A stretch of 64,000 nt of DNA from Granulicoccus phenolivorans DSM 17626 = NBRC 107789 = JCM 15570 (GTDB taxonomy: Bacteria; Actinomycetota; Actinomycetes; Propionibacteriales; Propionibacteriaceae): the NCBI RefSeq assembly GCF_000423085.1, contig NZ_KE383974.1, positions 93,780 through 157,779 of the forward strand, read 5' to 3'. The position numbers and the translations under genes are program-made. The notes under the pieces are model-generated. The model had not been told where the DNA came from. It ran no database searches and saw only the letters and a program-made list of their open reading frames with translations. Below are positions 27,515-37,114 of the stretch, piece after piece (within the stretch, counting starts at the first letter, position 1; every line of letters begins with the position of its first letter).

Positions 27515-28702
27515 TCAGCAGATCTCGATGAGTCCGGCGGCGCCCATGCCGCCCCCGACGCACATGGTCACCACGGCGTACCGGGCACCGTTGCGGTGTC
27601 CTTCGATCAACAGGTGGCCGATCTGGCGGGCCCCGGTCATTCCGAAGGGGTGGCCGATGGAGATCGCGCCGCCATTGACGTTGAGCCGCTCGGACGGGAT
27701 CTCCAGGCGTTCCTGGCAGTAGAGCGCCTGGGAGGCGAAGGCCTCGTTCAGTTCCCACAGGTCGATGTCCTCGGTAGTCAGACCGAAGCGCTGCAGCAGT
27801 TTCGGGACCGCGTACACCGGTCCGATCCCCATCTCATCGGGCTCACACCCGGCAATGGCCAGGCCACGGAACCAGCCCATCGGCGCGATCCCCTCGGCTT
27901 CGGCGAGTCCGGCGTCCATCACGACGCAGGCCGACGCCCCGTCGGTGAGCTGGGAGGCATTGCCGGCAGTGACGAAGCCACCGGCGCGCACCGGCTCGAG
28001 TCCGGCAAGGCTCTCCGCGGTGGTACCGGGACGGTTGCAGGTGTCGTGATCGACGGTGACCGACTGCTGCGTCACCGTGCCGGTCTCCCGGTCGGTGACG
28101 GCCATCACCGTCGAACAGGCCACGATCTCGGCGTCGAAGCGGCCGTTGTGCTGCGCCGCCGCGGTGCGTCGTTGGCTTTCCAGCGCGAAGGCGTCCTGCG
28201 CCTGCCGGCTGATGCCGTAACGGGCTGCCACGATGTCGGCGGTTTCGATCATGGTCATGTACATCTCGGGTTTGTGCTCGAGGATCCACGGGTCCAGGTC
28301 CGGGTCGATGCCATCGGCAGATCCGGTCGTACGCCGCAGCGAGACCGACTCGACGCCGCCGGCGACCAGGGCCGGGGCACCGTCGAGGATGACCCGCCCC
28401 GCCGCGGTGGCGACGGCCTGCAGCCCGGAGGCGCAGTAGCGGTTGACAGTGAGGCCGCCGACCGAGACCGGCAGCTGCGACCGGATCGCTGCCTGCCGGG
28501 CTACGTTGCGCCCGGTCGTGCCCTCGGGGAAGGCGCAGCCGAGGATCAGGTCCTCGATCAGGTCCGGGTCGATGCCCGAACGTTCGACCGCTGCGCCGAT
28601 GGCGAAGGATGCGAGGGTCGGCCCCGCAGTGAGGTTGAATTCGCCGCGGCCGGCCTTGGTGAGGGGCGTCCGGGCGGTGGCGACGATGGCTGCTTCGCGC
28701 AT
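27515..28702 (-). CDS. Acetyl-CoA acyltransferase (degradative thiolase, PimB-like)
   Basis: A 395-residue thiolase that cleaves 3-ketoacyl-CoA to acetyl-CoA and a shortened acyl-CoA. The nucleophile is Cys90 in NRYCASGLQ; the GHPFGMTGAR His and the terminal Cys in TMCVGGGMGAAG complete the triad. LNEAFASQALYCQ is the conserved N-E-A-F element. The start lies 8 bp after the fadB-like stop with TAGGAG as binding site. In sequence style it is closer to long-chain or dicarboxylate thiolases than to the acetoacetyl-CoA thiolase at 14418. Confidence 0.94.
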   Translation of the reverse strand: MREAAIVATARTPLTKAGRGEFNLTAGPTLASFAIGAAVERSGIDPDLIEDLILGCAFPEGTTGRNVARQAAIRSQLPVSVGGLTVNRYCASGLQAVATAAGRVILDGAPALVAGGVESVSLRRTTGSADGIDPDLDPWILEHKPEMYMTMIETADIVAARYGISRQAQDAFALESQRRTAAAQHNGRFDAEIVACSTVMAVTDRETGTVTQQSVTVDHDTCNRPGTTAESLAGLEPVRAGGFVTAGNASQLTDGASACVVMDAGLAEAEGIAPMGWFRGLAIAGCEPDEMGIGPVYAVPKLLQRFGLTTEDIDLWELNEAFASQALYCQERLEIPSERLNVNGGAISIGHPFGMTGARQIGHLLIEGHRNGARYAVVTMCVGGGMGAAGLIEIC

Positions 28703-28710
28703 CGGAACTC

Positions 28711-30852
28711 CTAACGTTCGTGGTTGAGGTGGTCGAAGGTGCGGCCGTCGGCGACCAACTGGGCCAGCAGCGGCGTCGGCTTCCAGAACCGCGGATCTTC
28801 GCGGGCGAACTCCTGCAGGTCGGCCAGGATCGTCGCCGGGCCGACGGTGTCGGCGTACTTCATCGGGCCTCCGCGGAAGCGCGGGAACCCGAAGCCGTGG
28901 ACGAAAACGGCATCCACATCCGACGGGCGCAACGCGGTGCCGTCAGCCACGGCAGCGGCGGCTTCGTTCACCATGGCCGCCAGGTAGCGGCGGAGGATCT
29001 CCTCGTCGCTGAAGTCCCGGGGGGTGATGCCGGCCCGCCGGCGTTCCTGGTCGACGATGGCGAGAACCTCCGGATCGGGGGTGCCGCGGCGGGCGCCGTC
29101 GGGGTAGCGGTACCACCCCCGTCCGGTCTTCTGCCCGTACCAGCCACGCTCGGCGATTCGGTCAGCGATGTGGACGTAACGATCCTGGGGGTCCCGGGTG
29201 GCGTCCAACCGGCGTCGATTGGCATAGCCGATGTCGCCCCCGGACAGATCCGAGACCTCGAACGGCCCCATCGGGTAGCCGAAGTCGCGCAGCGCGGAGT
29301 CGATCTGGTAGGGCGAGGCGCCGTCGGCGATCAGATAGTCCGCGGCACGCCGGTAGACGTTCAGGATGCGATTACCGATGAAACCGTCGCAAACCCCGGC
29401 GCGGACCGCCACCTTGTTCATCCGTCCGGCCAGTTCGAAGGCGGTGACCACGACATCGGGTTCGGTCCGATCGGTGACGACCACTTCGAGCAGTCGCATG
29501 ATGTGGGCCGGTGCGAAGAAGTGCAGGCCGATCACGTCGCCCGGGCGTGAGGTGCTGGCGGCGATCTCGTCGAGATCCAGGTAGGAGGTGTTGCTGGCCA
29601 GGATGGCTCCGGGGCGGCAGGCCCGGTCGAGGGCGCTGAAGACCGCCTTCTTGACGGCCATGTCCTCGAAGACCGCCTCGATGACGATGTCGGCCCGGGC
29701 CAGGTCGGCATAGTCGGTGGTGGTCGAGAAGCGTCGCTCGCGCTCGGCCCGCTCGGCCGCGGACAGCCGTCCCTTGGCGACCTGCGCAGCCAGTACCTGC
29801 GCCACCTTGGCCGCCCCGCGGGCGGCAGACTCCGCGTCCCGCTCCACCATGGTGACCGTCAGGCCGGCGTTGAGCAGGGCCAGGGCAATCCCGGCGCCCA
29901 TGGTGCCCCCACCGATCACGCCGGCGGTCTCGAGCTGCCGCGGCGTACCGGTGGCGGCCTCGGGGATGCGGGCCGTCGCGCGTTCGGCGAAGAACGCATG
30001 GACGAGCCCGGAGCGTTGACTGCTCTGTTCGCACTGCTGGAACAGCGCGCGTTCCAGTGCCAGCGCCTGGTCGAAGGGGAGATCGAGTGCTGCCTCGACC
30101 GCGTCGACGATCAGCCGCGGTGACAGGAGATGGCGGTCGGTCCGGGTGAGGCGCTCGCGCGCTTCGGCGAGGGTCCGGCGGGTGTCCGCGTCGTCGATGA
30201 GTCGGCCGGTCAACTCGCGGGTGGGTCGCGGTCCAGTGCCGGATGCCAGCAGTTCCCGTGCGTACGCCAGGCCCGCCGCCCGCGGATCGACTTCGTCGGT
30301 GAGGCGATCCACCAGGCCGAGTTCGAAGGCCTCCTGGGCCGAGAGTCGGCGTCCGGTCAGCATCAGGTCCAGGGCCGCCGGGACCCCGACCAGCCGCGGG
30401 ACCCGTTGGGTGCCGCCGGAGCCCGGCAGCAGACCCAGCTGGACTTCCGGCAGTCCGAAGAAGGCAGTCGCAGTGGCCACTCGGTAGTGGGCGCTGACGG
30501 CCACCTCGAGTCCGCCGCCCAGGGCGGCACCGTGGACAGCGGCAACGACAGGCTTGTCGAGCTCCTCCAGGCGCGCGCAGAGTTCGGAAACGAAGGGCCG
30601 CTCCCGGGGGAGGCCGAACTCCTTGATGTCCGCGCCCCCGATGAAATGCCGACCGGCCCCGATCAGGACGACCGCCCGCACCTCGGACTCGGCCTCGGCG
30701 CGATCCAGCGCCCGCGCCAGGCCGGCGCGAACCGGGTAACCGAGTGCGTTGACCGGTGGGTTGTCGACAGTGACGACCAGGACGTCGTCGACCAACTCGG
30801 CACCGACGACAATGCCGTCGGAGGGTGGGGCTGAAGCGCTGCTCTGCGTCAT
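28711..30852 (-). CDS. Bifunctional enoyl-CoA hydratase/3-hydroxyacyl-CoA dehydrogenase (FadB/PimF-like)
   Basis: A 713-residue fusion and the first gene of the operon. The N-terminal crotonase domain (about 15-270) has both hydratase glutamates, in GGGLEVAV and [13 protein letters not shown] linker leads to the NAD-binding dehydrogenase domain, starting [14 protein letters not shown] near residue 310, with [12 protein letters not shown] and [17 protein letters not shown], which contains the catalytic His. The C-terminal helical domain holds [14 protein letters not shown] and [17 protein letters not shown] 30852 has AAGGAAG just upstream; the in-frame ATG 10 codons earlier does not. The divergent LysR gene shares its promoter region. 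Confidence 0.95.
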   Translation of the reverse strand: MTQSSASAPPSDGIVVGAELVDDVLVVTVDNPPVNALGYPVRAGLARALDRAEAESEVRAVVLIGAGRHFIGGADIKEFGLPRERPFVSELCARLEELDKPVVAAVHGAALGGGLEVAVSAHYRVATATAFFGLPEVQLGLLPGSGGTQRVPRLVGVPAALDLMLTGRRLSAQEAFELGLVDRLTDEVDPRAAGLAYARELLASGTGPRPTRELTGRLIDDADTRRTLAEARERLTRTDRHLLSPRLIVDAVEAALDLPFDQALALERALFQQCEQSSQRSGLVHAFFAERATARIPEAATGTPRQLETAGVIGGGTMGAGIALALLNAGLTVTMVERDAESAARGAAKVAQVLAAQVAKGRLSAAERAERERRFSTTTDYADLARADIVIEAVFEDMAVKKAVFSALDRACRPGAILASNTSYLDLDEIAASTSRPGDVIGLHFFAPAHIMRLLEVVVTDRTEPDVVVTAFELAGRMNKVAVRAGVCDGFIGNRILNVYRRAADYLIADGASPYQIDSALRDFGYPMGPFEVSDLSGGDIGYANRRRLDATRDPQDRYVHIADRIAERGWYGQKTGRGWYRYPDGARRGTPDPEVLAIVDQERRRAGITPRDFSDEEILRRYLAAMVNEAAAAVADGTALRPSDVDAVFVHGFGFPRFRGGPMKYADTVGPATILADLQEFAREDPRFWKPTPLLAQLVADGRTFDHLNHER

Positions 30853-30963
30853 GGAACTTCCTTGTCCGGGGTTGCGATTCATCCTCCGTTATCAAGGGAT
30901 AGTTGACAATTCCCAAATTTCCCCGCCATATTGTCAAACAAAACTTTCAGGCAGAGGTGAGTC
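30853..30963. promoter_or_regulatory. Divergent promoter and LysR operator between operon and regulator
   Basis: This AT-rich 111-bp gap contains the inverted repeat TTGACAAT (30903-30910) and ATTGTCAA (30930-30937) with 19 bases between. Plus-strand TTGACA (30903-30908) with CATATT (30927-30932) is a good promoter for the regulator. On the minus strand TTGGGA (30916-30911) with GATAAC (30893-30888) at 17-bp spacing could serve the operon. The repeat is thus placed where a LysR protein would bind to control both directions. Confidence 0.7.
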
Positions 30964-31884
30964 ATGGACAGTGCGTCGCTGGTGATGCTCGTCGAGATCG
31001 TGGATGCCGGCAGCATCAGTGAGGCGGCTCGGCGACTCAAGGTGACCCGGGCCAACGTCAGCTATCACCTGAAGCAACTCGAGGCGTCGGTGGGGGAGGA
31101 ACTGATCCGACGCACCACGCGCAACCTGGAGCCGACCGAATTGGGGCTGCGGCTCTACGAGCATGGTCGGGTCATCAAGGACAGCCTGGACAGTGCTCAG
31201 GAGACGGTGGCCTCCCTCGACGGGACCCCGCGGGGAAGGGTGCGGCTGTCGGTTCCCAACGGGTACGGGCAACTGGTGATGACTGCGTGGCTGCTGGAGT
31301 TCAAGCAGCGCTTTCCCGGGGTGGTGCTGGACGTCGTCTTCGAGAATCGGATCCAGGATCTGATCCGGGATGAGGTCGACGTCGCAGTCCGGCTGCTGTC
31401 GGAGCCCCCGGCCAACCTCGAGTGGTGGGACCTCGGCAGCGTCGGCATCGTCGCCTGTGCCACGCCGGCCTTCGTGCAGCGCCGGGGCCTACCGAGCCAT
31501 CCGGAGGAGTTGCCGCAGTTCCCCGTGGTCACCGCGTCGATGCTGGCCAAGCGACTCCGAGTGGCGGCGTACCGGGCGGAGGAACGCATCGAGGTGTCCC
31601 TGGAGCCCACGCTGACCTCCCACAACTTCCTGTTTCTGCGCGATGCGATCCGGGCCGACATCGGCGTGGGGCTGGTGGCCGACTACCTGGTCGCCGAGGA
31701 GATCGCCGCTGGCGCGATGGTGGCCGCGCTGGATCAGTGGCGCCTATCGATGTTCGGGGACCGGGTCTACCTGCTCACCATGCCGTCCCGGCATCGCTCC
31801 GGAGCGATCACCAGTCTGCTCGAGCACTTGGCCGAACGCGCCGGGGCGGCCTCGAGCTCCCGGGCGGGCTCGGGAGCCGGGTGA
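30964..31884 (+). CDS. LysR-family transcriptional regulator
   Basis: A 306-residue LysR-type regulator. The winged helix-turn-helix occupies residues 1-60, with SISEAARRLKVTRANVSYHLKQLE as helix-turn-helix core. The effector domain begins near residue 90 with GRVRLSVPNGYGQLV and continues to an Ala/Ser-rich tail. GAGGTGAG precedes ATG 30964. The gene is divergent from the nine-gene acyl-CoA operon and is followed by a terminator-like hairpin, so it is the obvious local regulator, probably responding to the carboxylate or its CoA ester. The ligand is unknown. Confidence 0.93.
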   Translation: MDSASLVMLVEIVDAGSISEAARRLKVTRANVSYHLKQLEASVGEELIRRTTRNLEPTELGLRLYEHGRVIKDSLDSAQETVASLDGTPRGRVRLSVPNGYGQLVMTAWLLEFKQRFPGVVLDVVFENRIQDLIRDEVDVAVRLLSEPPANLEWWDLGSVGIVACATPAFVQRRGLPSHPEELPQFPVVTASMLAKRLRVAAYRAEERIEVSLEPTLTSHNFLFLRDAIRADIGVGLVADYLVAEEIAAGAMVAALDQWRLSMFGDRVYLLTMPSRHRSGAITSLLEHLAERAGAASSSRAGSGAG

Positions 31885-31958
31885 CAGGGAGGCGACACCA
31901 ATGCGCGAAAACTGCCCGTAGCGACGCTTTTCGGGCCACCAATGTCGCCTCGCTGTCA
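31882..31958 (+). terminator. Long imperfect hairpin at the end of the LysR gene
   Basis: TGACAGGGAGGCGACA (31882-31897, including the stop codon) is complementary to 31943-31958 with one mismatch. Within the 45-base loop CGAAAA and TTTTCG can pair again, and CACCAATG occurs on both sides in direct orientation. It may terminate the gene; the structure is larger than needed for that. Confidence 0.5.
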
Positions 31959-32029
31959 GGTTGCCGGTTATCCCCGCGGGGGAGGGGCTGGCCGGGTGGG
32001 CGGGCCCGGCACGGTCGGCGCCGGTCGGT

Positions 32030-32035
32030 TAGGCT
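32030..32035 (+). promoter_or_regulatory. Candidate -10 box (leaderless) of the lipoprotein gene
   Basis: TAGGCT ends 7 nt before ATG 32043, and no ribosome binding site lies between them. Confidence 0.4.
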
Positions 32036-32042
32036 TCCAGCG

Positions 32043-32546
32043 ATGACCAGCGCACCTCCTCCCGCTCCGCACCCGCGACGTTCTTGGCGTCGGCGCGGCT
32101 GGGCCGTGGCCGTGGTCGCCGCGTTGGCCCTGGGGGTCGCCGGCTGCCAGCCGGGCACTCCGGCCTCCCGCGCGGCGTCCACCCCGACGCCGACCCCGCT
32201 GCGTACCGACATCACCCAGCCGGGCAAGAACCTGCCGGTGGTCACCTGCGCCGGCAACGACAAGGCCGACGCCGACGTGTCGCTGACCGTGTCGCCCGCG
32301 CGGACCCAGGACCTTCCCGGGGGCTCGATCCGGCTGGATCAGGTCCGGGTCGGCCAGGACAAGCGGCCGGTCGCCACCATCACCCTGACCGAGGGCACCC
32401 TGGAGCGGACCCAGGACCTGGCCAACAACGATCGGGTCACCGTCGGCGGAACCGCGTACCGGGTGGTCACCGTCTGCGACTACGCCTACGTCACCCAGCC
32501 ACCCGAGCACGCCGCGATCGGCCTGCTGCGCCTGAAACGAGCGTGA
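32043..32546 (+). CDS. Putative lipoprotein of unknown function
   Basis: A 167-residue protein. The basic start HPRRSWRRRGW is followed by a hydrophobic stretch and the lipobox LGVAGC, so Cys35 should be lipidated after cleavage by signal peptidase II and the protein anchored outside the membrane. A Thr/Pro-rich linker (TPTPTPLRTD) leads to a compact domain of about 110 residues with two Cys (VVTCAGND and VVTVCDYAYV), possibly a disulfide. I do not recognise the fold. The long frame upstream of ATG 32043 overlaps the LysR gene and is rejected. Confidence 0.8.
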   Translation: MTSAPPPAPHPRRSWRRRGWAVAVVAALALGVAGCQPGTPASRAASTPTPTPLRTDITQPGKNLPVVTCAGNDKADADVSLTVSPARTQDLPGGSIRLDQVRVGQDKRPVATITLTEGTLERTQDLANNDRVTVGGTAYRVVTVCDYAYVTQPPEHAAIGLLRLKRA

Positions 32547-32913
32547 TCCCCGCGCTACTGCGCGCATCCAGCGTCAGTGCGGGCATCGAGCGTCAGGGCG
32601 GTCATCCAGCGTCACCCTGGACGCCGCCCGGACAACTGCACCGCGACTCTTCGGTGCCACCGAGCGACGCCCGATGCAGTCGGCGGCCCGTCGTCGGTCC
32701 CGCGGCTCCTGCAGGGCCCGCGCACACGAAGAACCACCGCAACCCCGCACGATGACCCGCCAAACCCCCTCCGGCCCGCGCACCGGGGGAGTCGGGACAC
32801 CGGGTGCCAGCCAGCGCCAGTGCGGTCATCCAGCGTCACCCAAGGTGATCCAACGTCCGGGCGCACCGACGTTGGGTGCCCTTCGGTGACGCTGGATGAC
32901 CGAGGTGCCGCTG
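32547..32913. repeat. Non-coding stretch with repeats; one copy of a dispersed repeat family
   Basis: The 367-bp gap holds three degenerate tandem units of the type CATCCAGCGTCA-n-GCGG (32565-32620) and three exact copies of CGGTCATCCAGCGTCACC: 32599-32616, 32823-32840, and inverted at 32885-32902. Bases 32652-32722 match the complement of 51470-51540 without gaps at about 56 of 71 positions by hand alignment. No convincing gene is present. Confidence 0.8.
32823..32902. terminator. Large hairpin between convergent lipoprotein and GH13 genes
   Basis: An 18-bp perfect outer stem (32823-32840 with 32885-32902) continues inward over 17 further positions (32841-32857 with 32868-32884, about 13 pairing) and closes on a 10-base loop. 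Its position between convergent genes fits a bidirectional terminator, but the outer arms belong to the local repeat family. Confidence 0.65.
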
Positions 32914-34173
32914 CTACCCCGAGGCCCACAGCACGGACCCGTCGGCCCCGGTGATCCGGGCCCGCGGCGTACCGGTCAGGTCGATCGCCAGGTCCACCCG
33001 ATCGGACCCGTCGGCGGCGGTACTGCGGAAGGTGGCCCGCTCGTTGGCCAGGTTCTCGGTCGTGGTCCGCGCGGTCGCCAGCCAGGGATGCTGTCGGCGC
33101 AGCGCGATCAGCGCCTGATGCGCTCGAAAGACCGCCAGCGCCGCCCCCGTGGGCTCGCTCACGGCGTCGGGAAACGCCGGCCGGATCGCATCGTCGCCGC
33201 CCTCGCGCTCCTCCTTGACCCCTTCCAGGCCCCGTTCGTCACCGGCATAGATCGACGGCACCCCGGCCACGCACGCGAGCACCGCCAGCGCCACGATCGC
33301 GCCCTGCGGGCCCACCGCCGAGGCGATCCGGGTGACGTCGTGATTGCCCACGAACGTCTGTGGCAGCAACCGCGGCAGATCGTTGTGCCGCTTCAGGTTC
33401 CAGTCCAACTCGAACAGGTTCCGCTCCGCGATACTGGACCGGATCGATTTCCACAGCTCGTACTGGGTCACCGCATCGATCGCCGAGTCCGCCGCGAACT
33501 GGGGGTAGTCCCCGTGGATCACCTCGCCGAGGAACCAGGCCTGCGGATAATCCGCCCGCACCCGCGGCAGCACCTGCGCCCAGAACCCCGGGGCCACCGA
33601 GTACGCCGCATCCAGCCGCCACCCGTCGACCCCGCGGGCCAACCAGTGCCGCATGACCGCCACGGTGAACTCGACCGCGGCGGGGGAGTCGTGCTTCAAC
33701 CGTGCCAGCGCCCCGTGCCCCTCGAAGGTCCGCGGCCGCGGCGGCGTGGCGGCCCAGTCGATGTCGAACAGCGCGGCCGGCGCACTGTCCGGCCCCTCCG
33801 CCAGCGCCTGCCGCAGCAGCGGATGCCGATCCCCGACATGGCTGAACACCCCGTCCAGCAGCACCCGGATCCCGCGCTCGCGACACGCCGCGACCAGGGC
33901 ATCGAAATCGGCCTCGTCGCCCAGCCGCGGGTCGATCCGGTAGTGATCCAGGGTGTCATAGCCATGCGTCTGCGACGCGAACACCGGCCCGAGCAGCAAC
34001 CCGTTCAGCCCCAGCTCGATCACCTGGTCCAGCCAGCCGGTCAGCCGCGGCAGCCGGTGCGCCGGATGCGGTACGCCGTCGGCCTCCCGGATCGGCGCGC
34101 CACAGAACCCCAACGGGTAGACCTGCCACCAGATCGCATACTCCACCCACGGGGGCGGCGTGACGGCAACCAT
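32914..34173 (-). CDS. GH13 alpha-amylase-family glycosidase
   Basis: A 419-residue GH13 protein with the TIM-barrel motifs in order: region I DGVFSHVG (usual form DGVFNHVG), region II DGWRLDAA with the nucleophile Asp, region III FLGEVIHGD with the acid/base Glu, and region IV FVGNHDVTR with the third Asp. It begins YAIWWQVYPLGF, typical of cytoplasmic maltodextrin-acting enzymes, and lacks a signal peptide. The C-terminal beta domain is short. It follows coaA by 16 bp on the same strand. Specificity within GH13 (glucosidase, trehalose-related or other) cannot be assigned by eye. Confidence 0.9.
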   Translation of the reverse strand: MVAVTPPPWVEYAIWWQVYPLGFCGAPIREADGVPHPAHRLPRLTGWLDQVIELGLNGLLLGPVFASQTHGYDTLDHYRIDPRLGDEADFDALVAACRERGIRVLLDGVFSHVGDRHPLLRQALAEGPDSAPAALFDIDWAATPPRPRTFEGHGALARLKHDSPAAVEFTVAVMRHWLARGVDGWRLDAAYSVAPGFWAQVLPRVRADYPQAWFLGEVIHGDYPQFAADSAIDAVTQYELWKSIRSSIAERNLFELDWNLKRHNDLPRLLPQTFVGNHDVTRIASAVGPQGAIVALAVLACVAGVPSIYAGDERGLEGVKEEREGGDDAIRPAFPDAVSEPTGAALAVFRAHQALIALRRQHPWLATARTTTENLANERATFRSTAADGSDRVDLAIDLTGTPRARITGADGSVLWASG

Positions 34174-34189
34174 CGGCCCTCCTCGGTTC

Positions 34190-35146
34190 TCAGATCTTGC
34201 GGATGCGGACCCACTTCACTTCGTGATTCTCACCTTTGCGCAGTATCGCGGTCGCCCGGCCCCGGGTGGGGCGTACGTTCAGTTCCAGGTTGGGCCCGTT
34301 GATGGTGTCCCAGATGTGCTCGGCCTGGGCCAGCGCCTGCGCCTCGGACAGATCGGCGTACCGGCGGAAATAGGAGCGCGGATCACGGAAGGCCGTGGTC
34401 CGTAGCGCCAGGAACCGATTCAGGTACCAGCGCCGGATATCGGCATCGGCGGCATCGACATAGACCGAGAAGTCGAAGAAGTCGCTGACGGCCAGCCCGG
34501 TCGTGCCGTCGGGCCGGATCCGCGCCGGCTGCAGCACGTTCAGCCCCTCCACGATCAGGATGTCCGGCTGCTCGACGGCGATGTAGTCATCGGGCCGGAT
34601 GTCGTAGGTCATGTGCGAATACACCGGGGCCAGCACGCGCGGCTTGCCCGACTTCACATCCATCACGAACCGCTGCAGCGCCCGCCGATCGTAGGACTCG
34701 GGGAATCCTTTGCGCTGCATCAGGCCGCGCCGGTTCAGCTCCTCGTTCGGCAGCAGGAAGCCGTCGGTGGTGACCAGATCCACCCGCGGATGCGAGGGCC
34801 AGCGCCGCAGCAGGGCCTGCAGTACGCGGCTGGTCGTCGACTTGCCGACCGCGACCGAACCGGCCACCCCGATCACGAACGGGGTTCGCGCGGTCTGCAC
34901 CCCGAGGAAGGAGTTGGTCTGCCGGTAGAGATTGGTGGTGTGGTCGAAGTACATGCTCAGTAGCCGGGTCAGCGGCAGATAGACCTCGGCCACATCGCGC
35001 AGGCTGATCGGGTCGCCCTGCCCGCGAATGCTGTCCAGGACCTCCTGGTCCAGCGTCATCGGCGTCGAGGCCGCCATCGCGGCCCAGGCAGCGCGGTCAC
35101 GCTCGACGAAGGGGCTCTGCGTATCCCGCAGAGCTTCGGTGCTCAC
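34190..35146 (-). CDS. coaA: Pantothenate kinase, type I
   Basis: A 318-residue kinase catalysing the first step of coenzyme A synthesis. The Walker A loop [29 protein letters not shown] and [16 protein letters not shown] are diagnostic of the prokaryotic type I enzyme. GTG 35146 was chosen because the N-terminus then starts a few residues before [11 protein letters not shown], as in mycobacterial CoaA; GTG 35158 is a second option. The open frame continues about 2.3 kb further upstream, antisense to glmS, and is an artefact of high GC. The gene is divergent from glmS. Confidence 0.95.
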   Translation of the reverse strand: MSTEALRDTQSPFVERDRAAWAAMAASTPMTLDQEVLDSIRGQGDPISLRDVAEVYLPLTRLLSMYFDHTTNLYRQTNSFLGVQTARTPFVIGVAGSVAVGKSTTSRVLQALLRRWPSHPRVDLVTTDGFLLPNEELNRRGLMQRKGFPESYDRRALQRFVMDVKSGKPRVLAPVYSHMTYDIRPDDYIAVEQPDILIVEGLNVLQPARIRPDGTTGLAVSDFFDFSVYVDAADADIRRWYLNRFLALRTTAFRDPRSYFRRYADLSEAQALAQAEHIWDTINGPNLELNVRPTRGRATAILRKGENHEVKWVRIRKI

Positions 35147-35190
35147 CTGTGCCGCCACGCGGCCATTCTGCCCCACACGGCTGTCACCGG

Positions 35191-35196
35191 TACGCT
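35191..35196 (+). promoter_or_regulatory. Candidate -10 box (leaderless) of glmS
   Basis: TACGCT ends 7 nt before ATG 35204 and no Shine-Dalgarno sequence precedes the start. The divergent coaA start lies 57 bp away. Confidence 0.4.
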
Positions 35197-35203
35197 TTCG
35201 GCC

Positions 35204-37048
35204 ATGTGTGGAATTGTCGGATATGTGGGCCCGCGCTCGGCTCGTGAGGTCGTCGTCGGTGGATTGCGGCGTCTGGAATACCGCGGATACGACTCCGCGG
35301 GGGTGGCCATCGTCGCTGACGGCAGGATCGACCTGCGCAAGTCGGCAGGCAAACTCGCCAACCTGGAAGCCGTCCTCGCCGAGCATCCGGTCGCCGAGAC
35401 CGGGACCGGGATCGGCCACACCCGATGGGCCACCCACGGCGCCCCCAATGACGTCAATGCCCACCCGCACCTGTCGGCCAGCAGCCGGGTCGCGGTGGTG
35501 CACAACGGCATCATCGAGAACTTCGCCGCGCTGCGCGCCGAACTGCAGGCCGAGGGCATCACCTTCCACTCCGAGACCGACACCGAGGTGGCCGGGCAGC
35601 TGCTGGGCCGCGAGGTCGGCCGCGGGGCCACCCTGATCGAGGCCATGCGTACCGTCGTGGGGCGCCTGGAGGGCGCATTCACTCTCGTCGCGGTGGACGC
35701 CCAGGAGCCCGGCCGGGTCGTCGCCGCCCGCCGCAACTCCCCGCTGGTGGTCGGCCTGGGCGACACGGAGAACTTCGTCGCCTCCGACGTCGCCGCCTTC
35801 ATCGAGCACACCCGCGAGGCACTCGAACTCGGCCAGGACCAGATCGTGGAGATCACCGCGGACTCGGTCAGCGTCACCGACTTCGCCGGCAACGACGCCC
35901 CCACCCGGCCCTACCACGTCGACTGGGACCTCTCGGCGGCCGAGAAGGGCGGCTACGACTGGTTCATGCGCAAGGAGATCCACGAGCAGCCGCAGGCGGT
36001 CGCCGACACCCTGCTGGGCCGCTACACCCCCGCCGGGGCGCTGAAGCTCGACGAGATCCGCATCGACGAGGCCGAACTGCGCTCGATCGAGAAGATCGTC
36101 ATCATCGCCGCCGGGACCAGCTTCTACGCCGGTATGGTCGCCAAGTACGCCATCGAGCACTGGTGCCGGGTCGCCTGTGAGGTCGAACTGGCCTCGGAGT
36201 TTCGCTACCGCGATCCGATCGTCGGCAAGGGCACCCTGGTCGTGGCGATCTCCCAGTCCGGCGAGACCGCCGACACCCTGCAGGCGATCCGACACGCCCG
36301 GGAACAGGGCTCGAAGGTGCTGGCGATCTGCAACACCAACGGCTCGACCATCCCGCGCGAATCCGACGCGGTGATCTACACCCACGCCGGTCCGGAGATC
36401 GGGGTCGCCTCGACCAAGGGCTTCACCACCCAGCTCGCCGCCTGCTACCTGCTCGGGCTCTACCTGGCCCAGGTGAAGGGGACCAAGTTCGGCGACGAGA
36501 TCGCTGCGATCATGGCCGACCTGGAAGGGGTCCCGGACAAGATCCAGCGGCTGCTCGACGACTCCCAGGTGATCCTGGATCTGGCCAACCGGCTCACCGA
36601 CCGGCGCTCGATCCTGTTCCTGGGCCGCCACGTCGGCTACCCGGCCGCGCTGGAGGGAGCGCTGAAGCTCAAGGAGCTGGCGTACCTGCACGCCGAGGGC
36701 TTCGCCGCCGGGGAACTCAAGCACGGTCCGATCGCGCTGATCGAGCCGGGCCTGCCGGTCTTCGTCGTGGTGCCGCCCAAGGGTCGCGACATGTTGCACG
36801 ACAAGGTCGTGTCCAACATCCAGGAGGTACGCGCCCGCGGCGCCCGCACCATCGTGCTGGCCGAGGAGGACGACACCTCGGTGGCCGACTACGCCGATGT
36901 GCTGATCCCGCTGCCGAAGGTGATGACGATCCTGCAGCCGCTGCTGGCGATCATCCCGCTGCAGCTGTTCGCCTGCGAGATCGCCACCGCCCTGGGCCAC
37001 GATGTGGATCAGCCCCGCAACCTGGCCAAGAGCGTTACCGTCGAGTGA
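35204..37048 (+). CDS. glmS: Glutamine:fructose-6-phosphate aminotransferase (isomerizing)
   Basis: A 614-residue enzyme making glucosamine-6-phosphate from fructose-6-phosphate and glutamine. The mature N-terminus MCGIVGYVG carries the nucleophilic Cys2 of the glutaminase domain (1-230), with HTRWATHG and HNGIIENF following. The two SIS sugar-isomerase domains (about 290-600) contain [17 protein letters not shown] and the C-terminal LAKSVTVE. Length and motifs are complete. It feeds GlmM, encoded at 18286. No glmS ribozyme features are visible upstream. Confidence 0.98.
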   Translation: MCGIVGYVGPRSAREVVVGGLRRLEYRGYDSAGVAIVADGRIDLRKSAGKLANLEAVLAEHPVAETGTGIGHTRWATHGAPNDVNAHPHLSASSRVAVVHNGIIENFAALRAELQAEGITFHSETDTEVAGQLLGREVGRGATLIEAMRTVVGRLEGAFTLVAVDAQEPGRVVAARRNSPLVVGLGDTENFVASDVAAFIEHTREALELGQDQIVEITADSVSVTDFAGNDAPTRPYHVDWDLSAAEKGGYDWFMRKEIHEQPQAVADTLLGRYTPAGALKLDEIRIDEAELRSIEKIVIIAAGTSFYAGMVAKYAIEHWCRVACEVELASEFRYRDPIVGKGTLVVAISQSGETADTLQAIRHAREQGSKVLAICNTNGSTIPRESDAVIYTHAGPEIGVASTKGFTTQLAACYLLGLYLAQVKGTKFGDEIAAIMADLEGVPDKIQRLLDDSQVILDLANRLTDRRSILFLGRHVGYPAALEGALKLKELAYLHAEGFAAGELKHGPIALIEPGLPVFVVVPPKGRDMLHDKVVSNIQEVRARGARTIVLAEEDDTSVADYADVLIPLPKVMTILQPLLAIIPLQLFACEIATALGHDVDQPRNLAKSVTVE

Positions 37049-37114
37049 GTTGTGCTTGCCCGGACGGTGCTTCGGGCGCATGCTGAACGGGTTTGGACGA
37101 CTGGGTAGGGTCGG

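Noticed and set aside
37106..37111. TAGGGT as a leaderless -10 box for acpS
   Set aside because: It ends only 3 nt before ATG 37115, closer than in the other leaderless-type starts, so it was not annotated.
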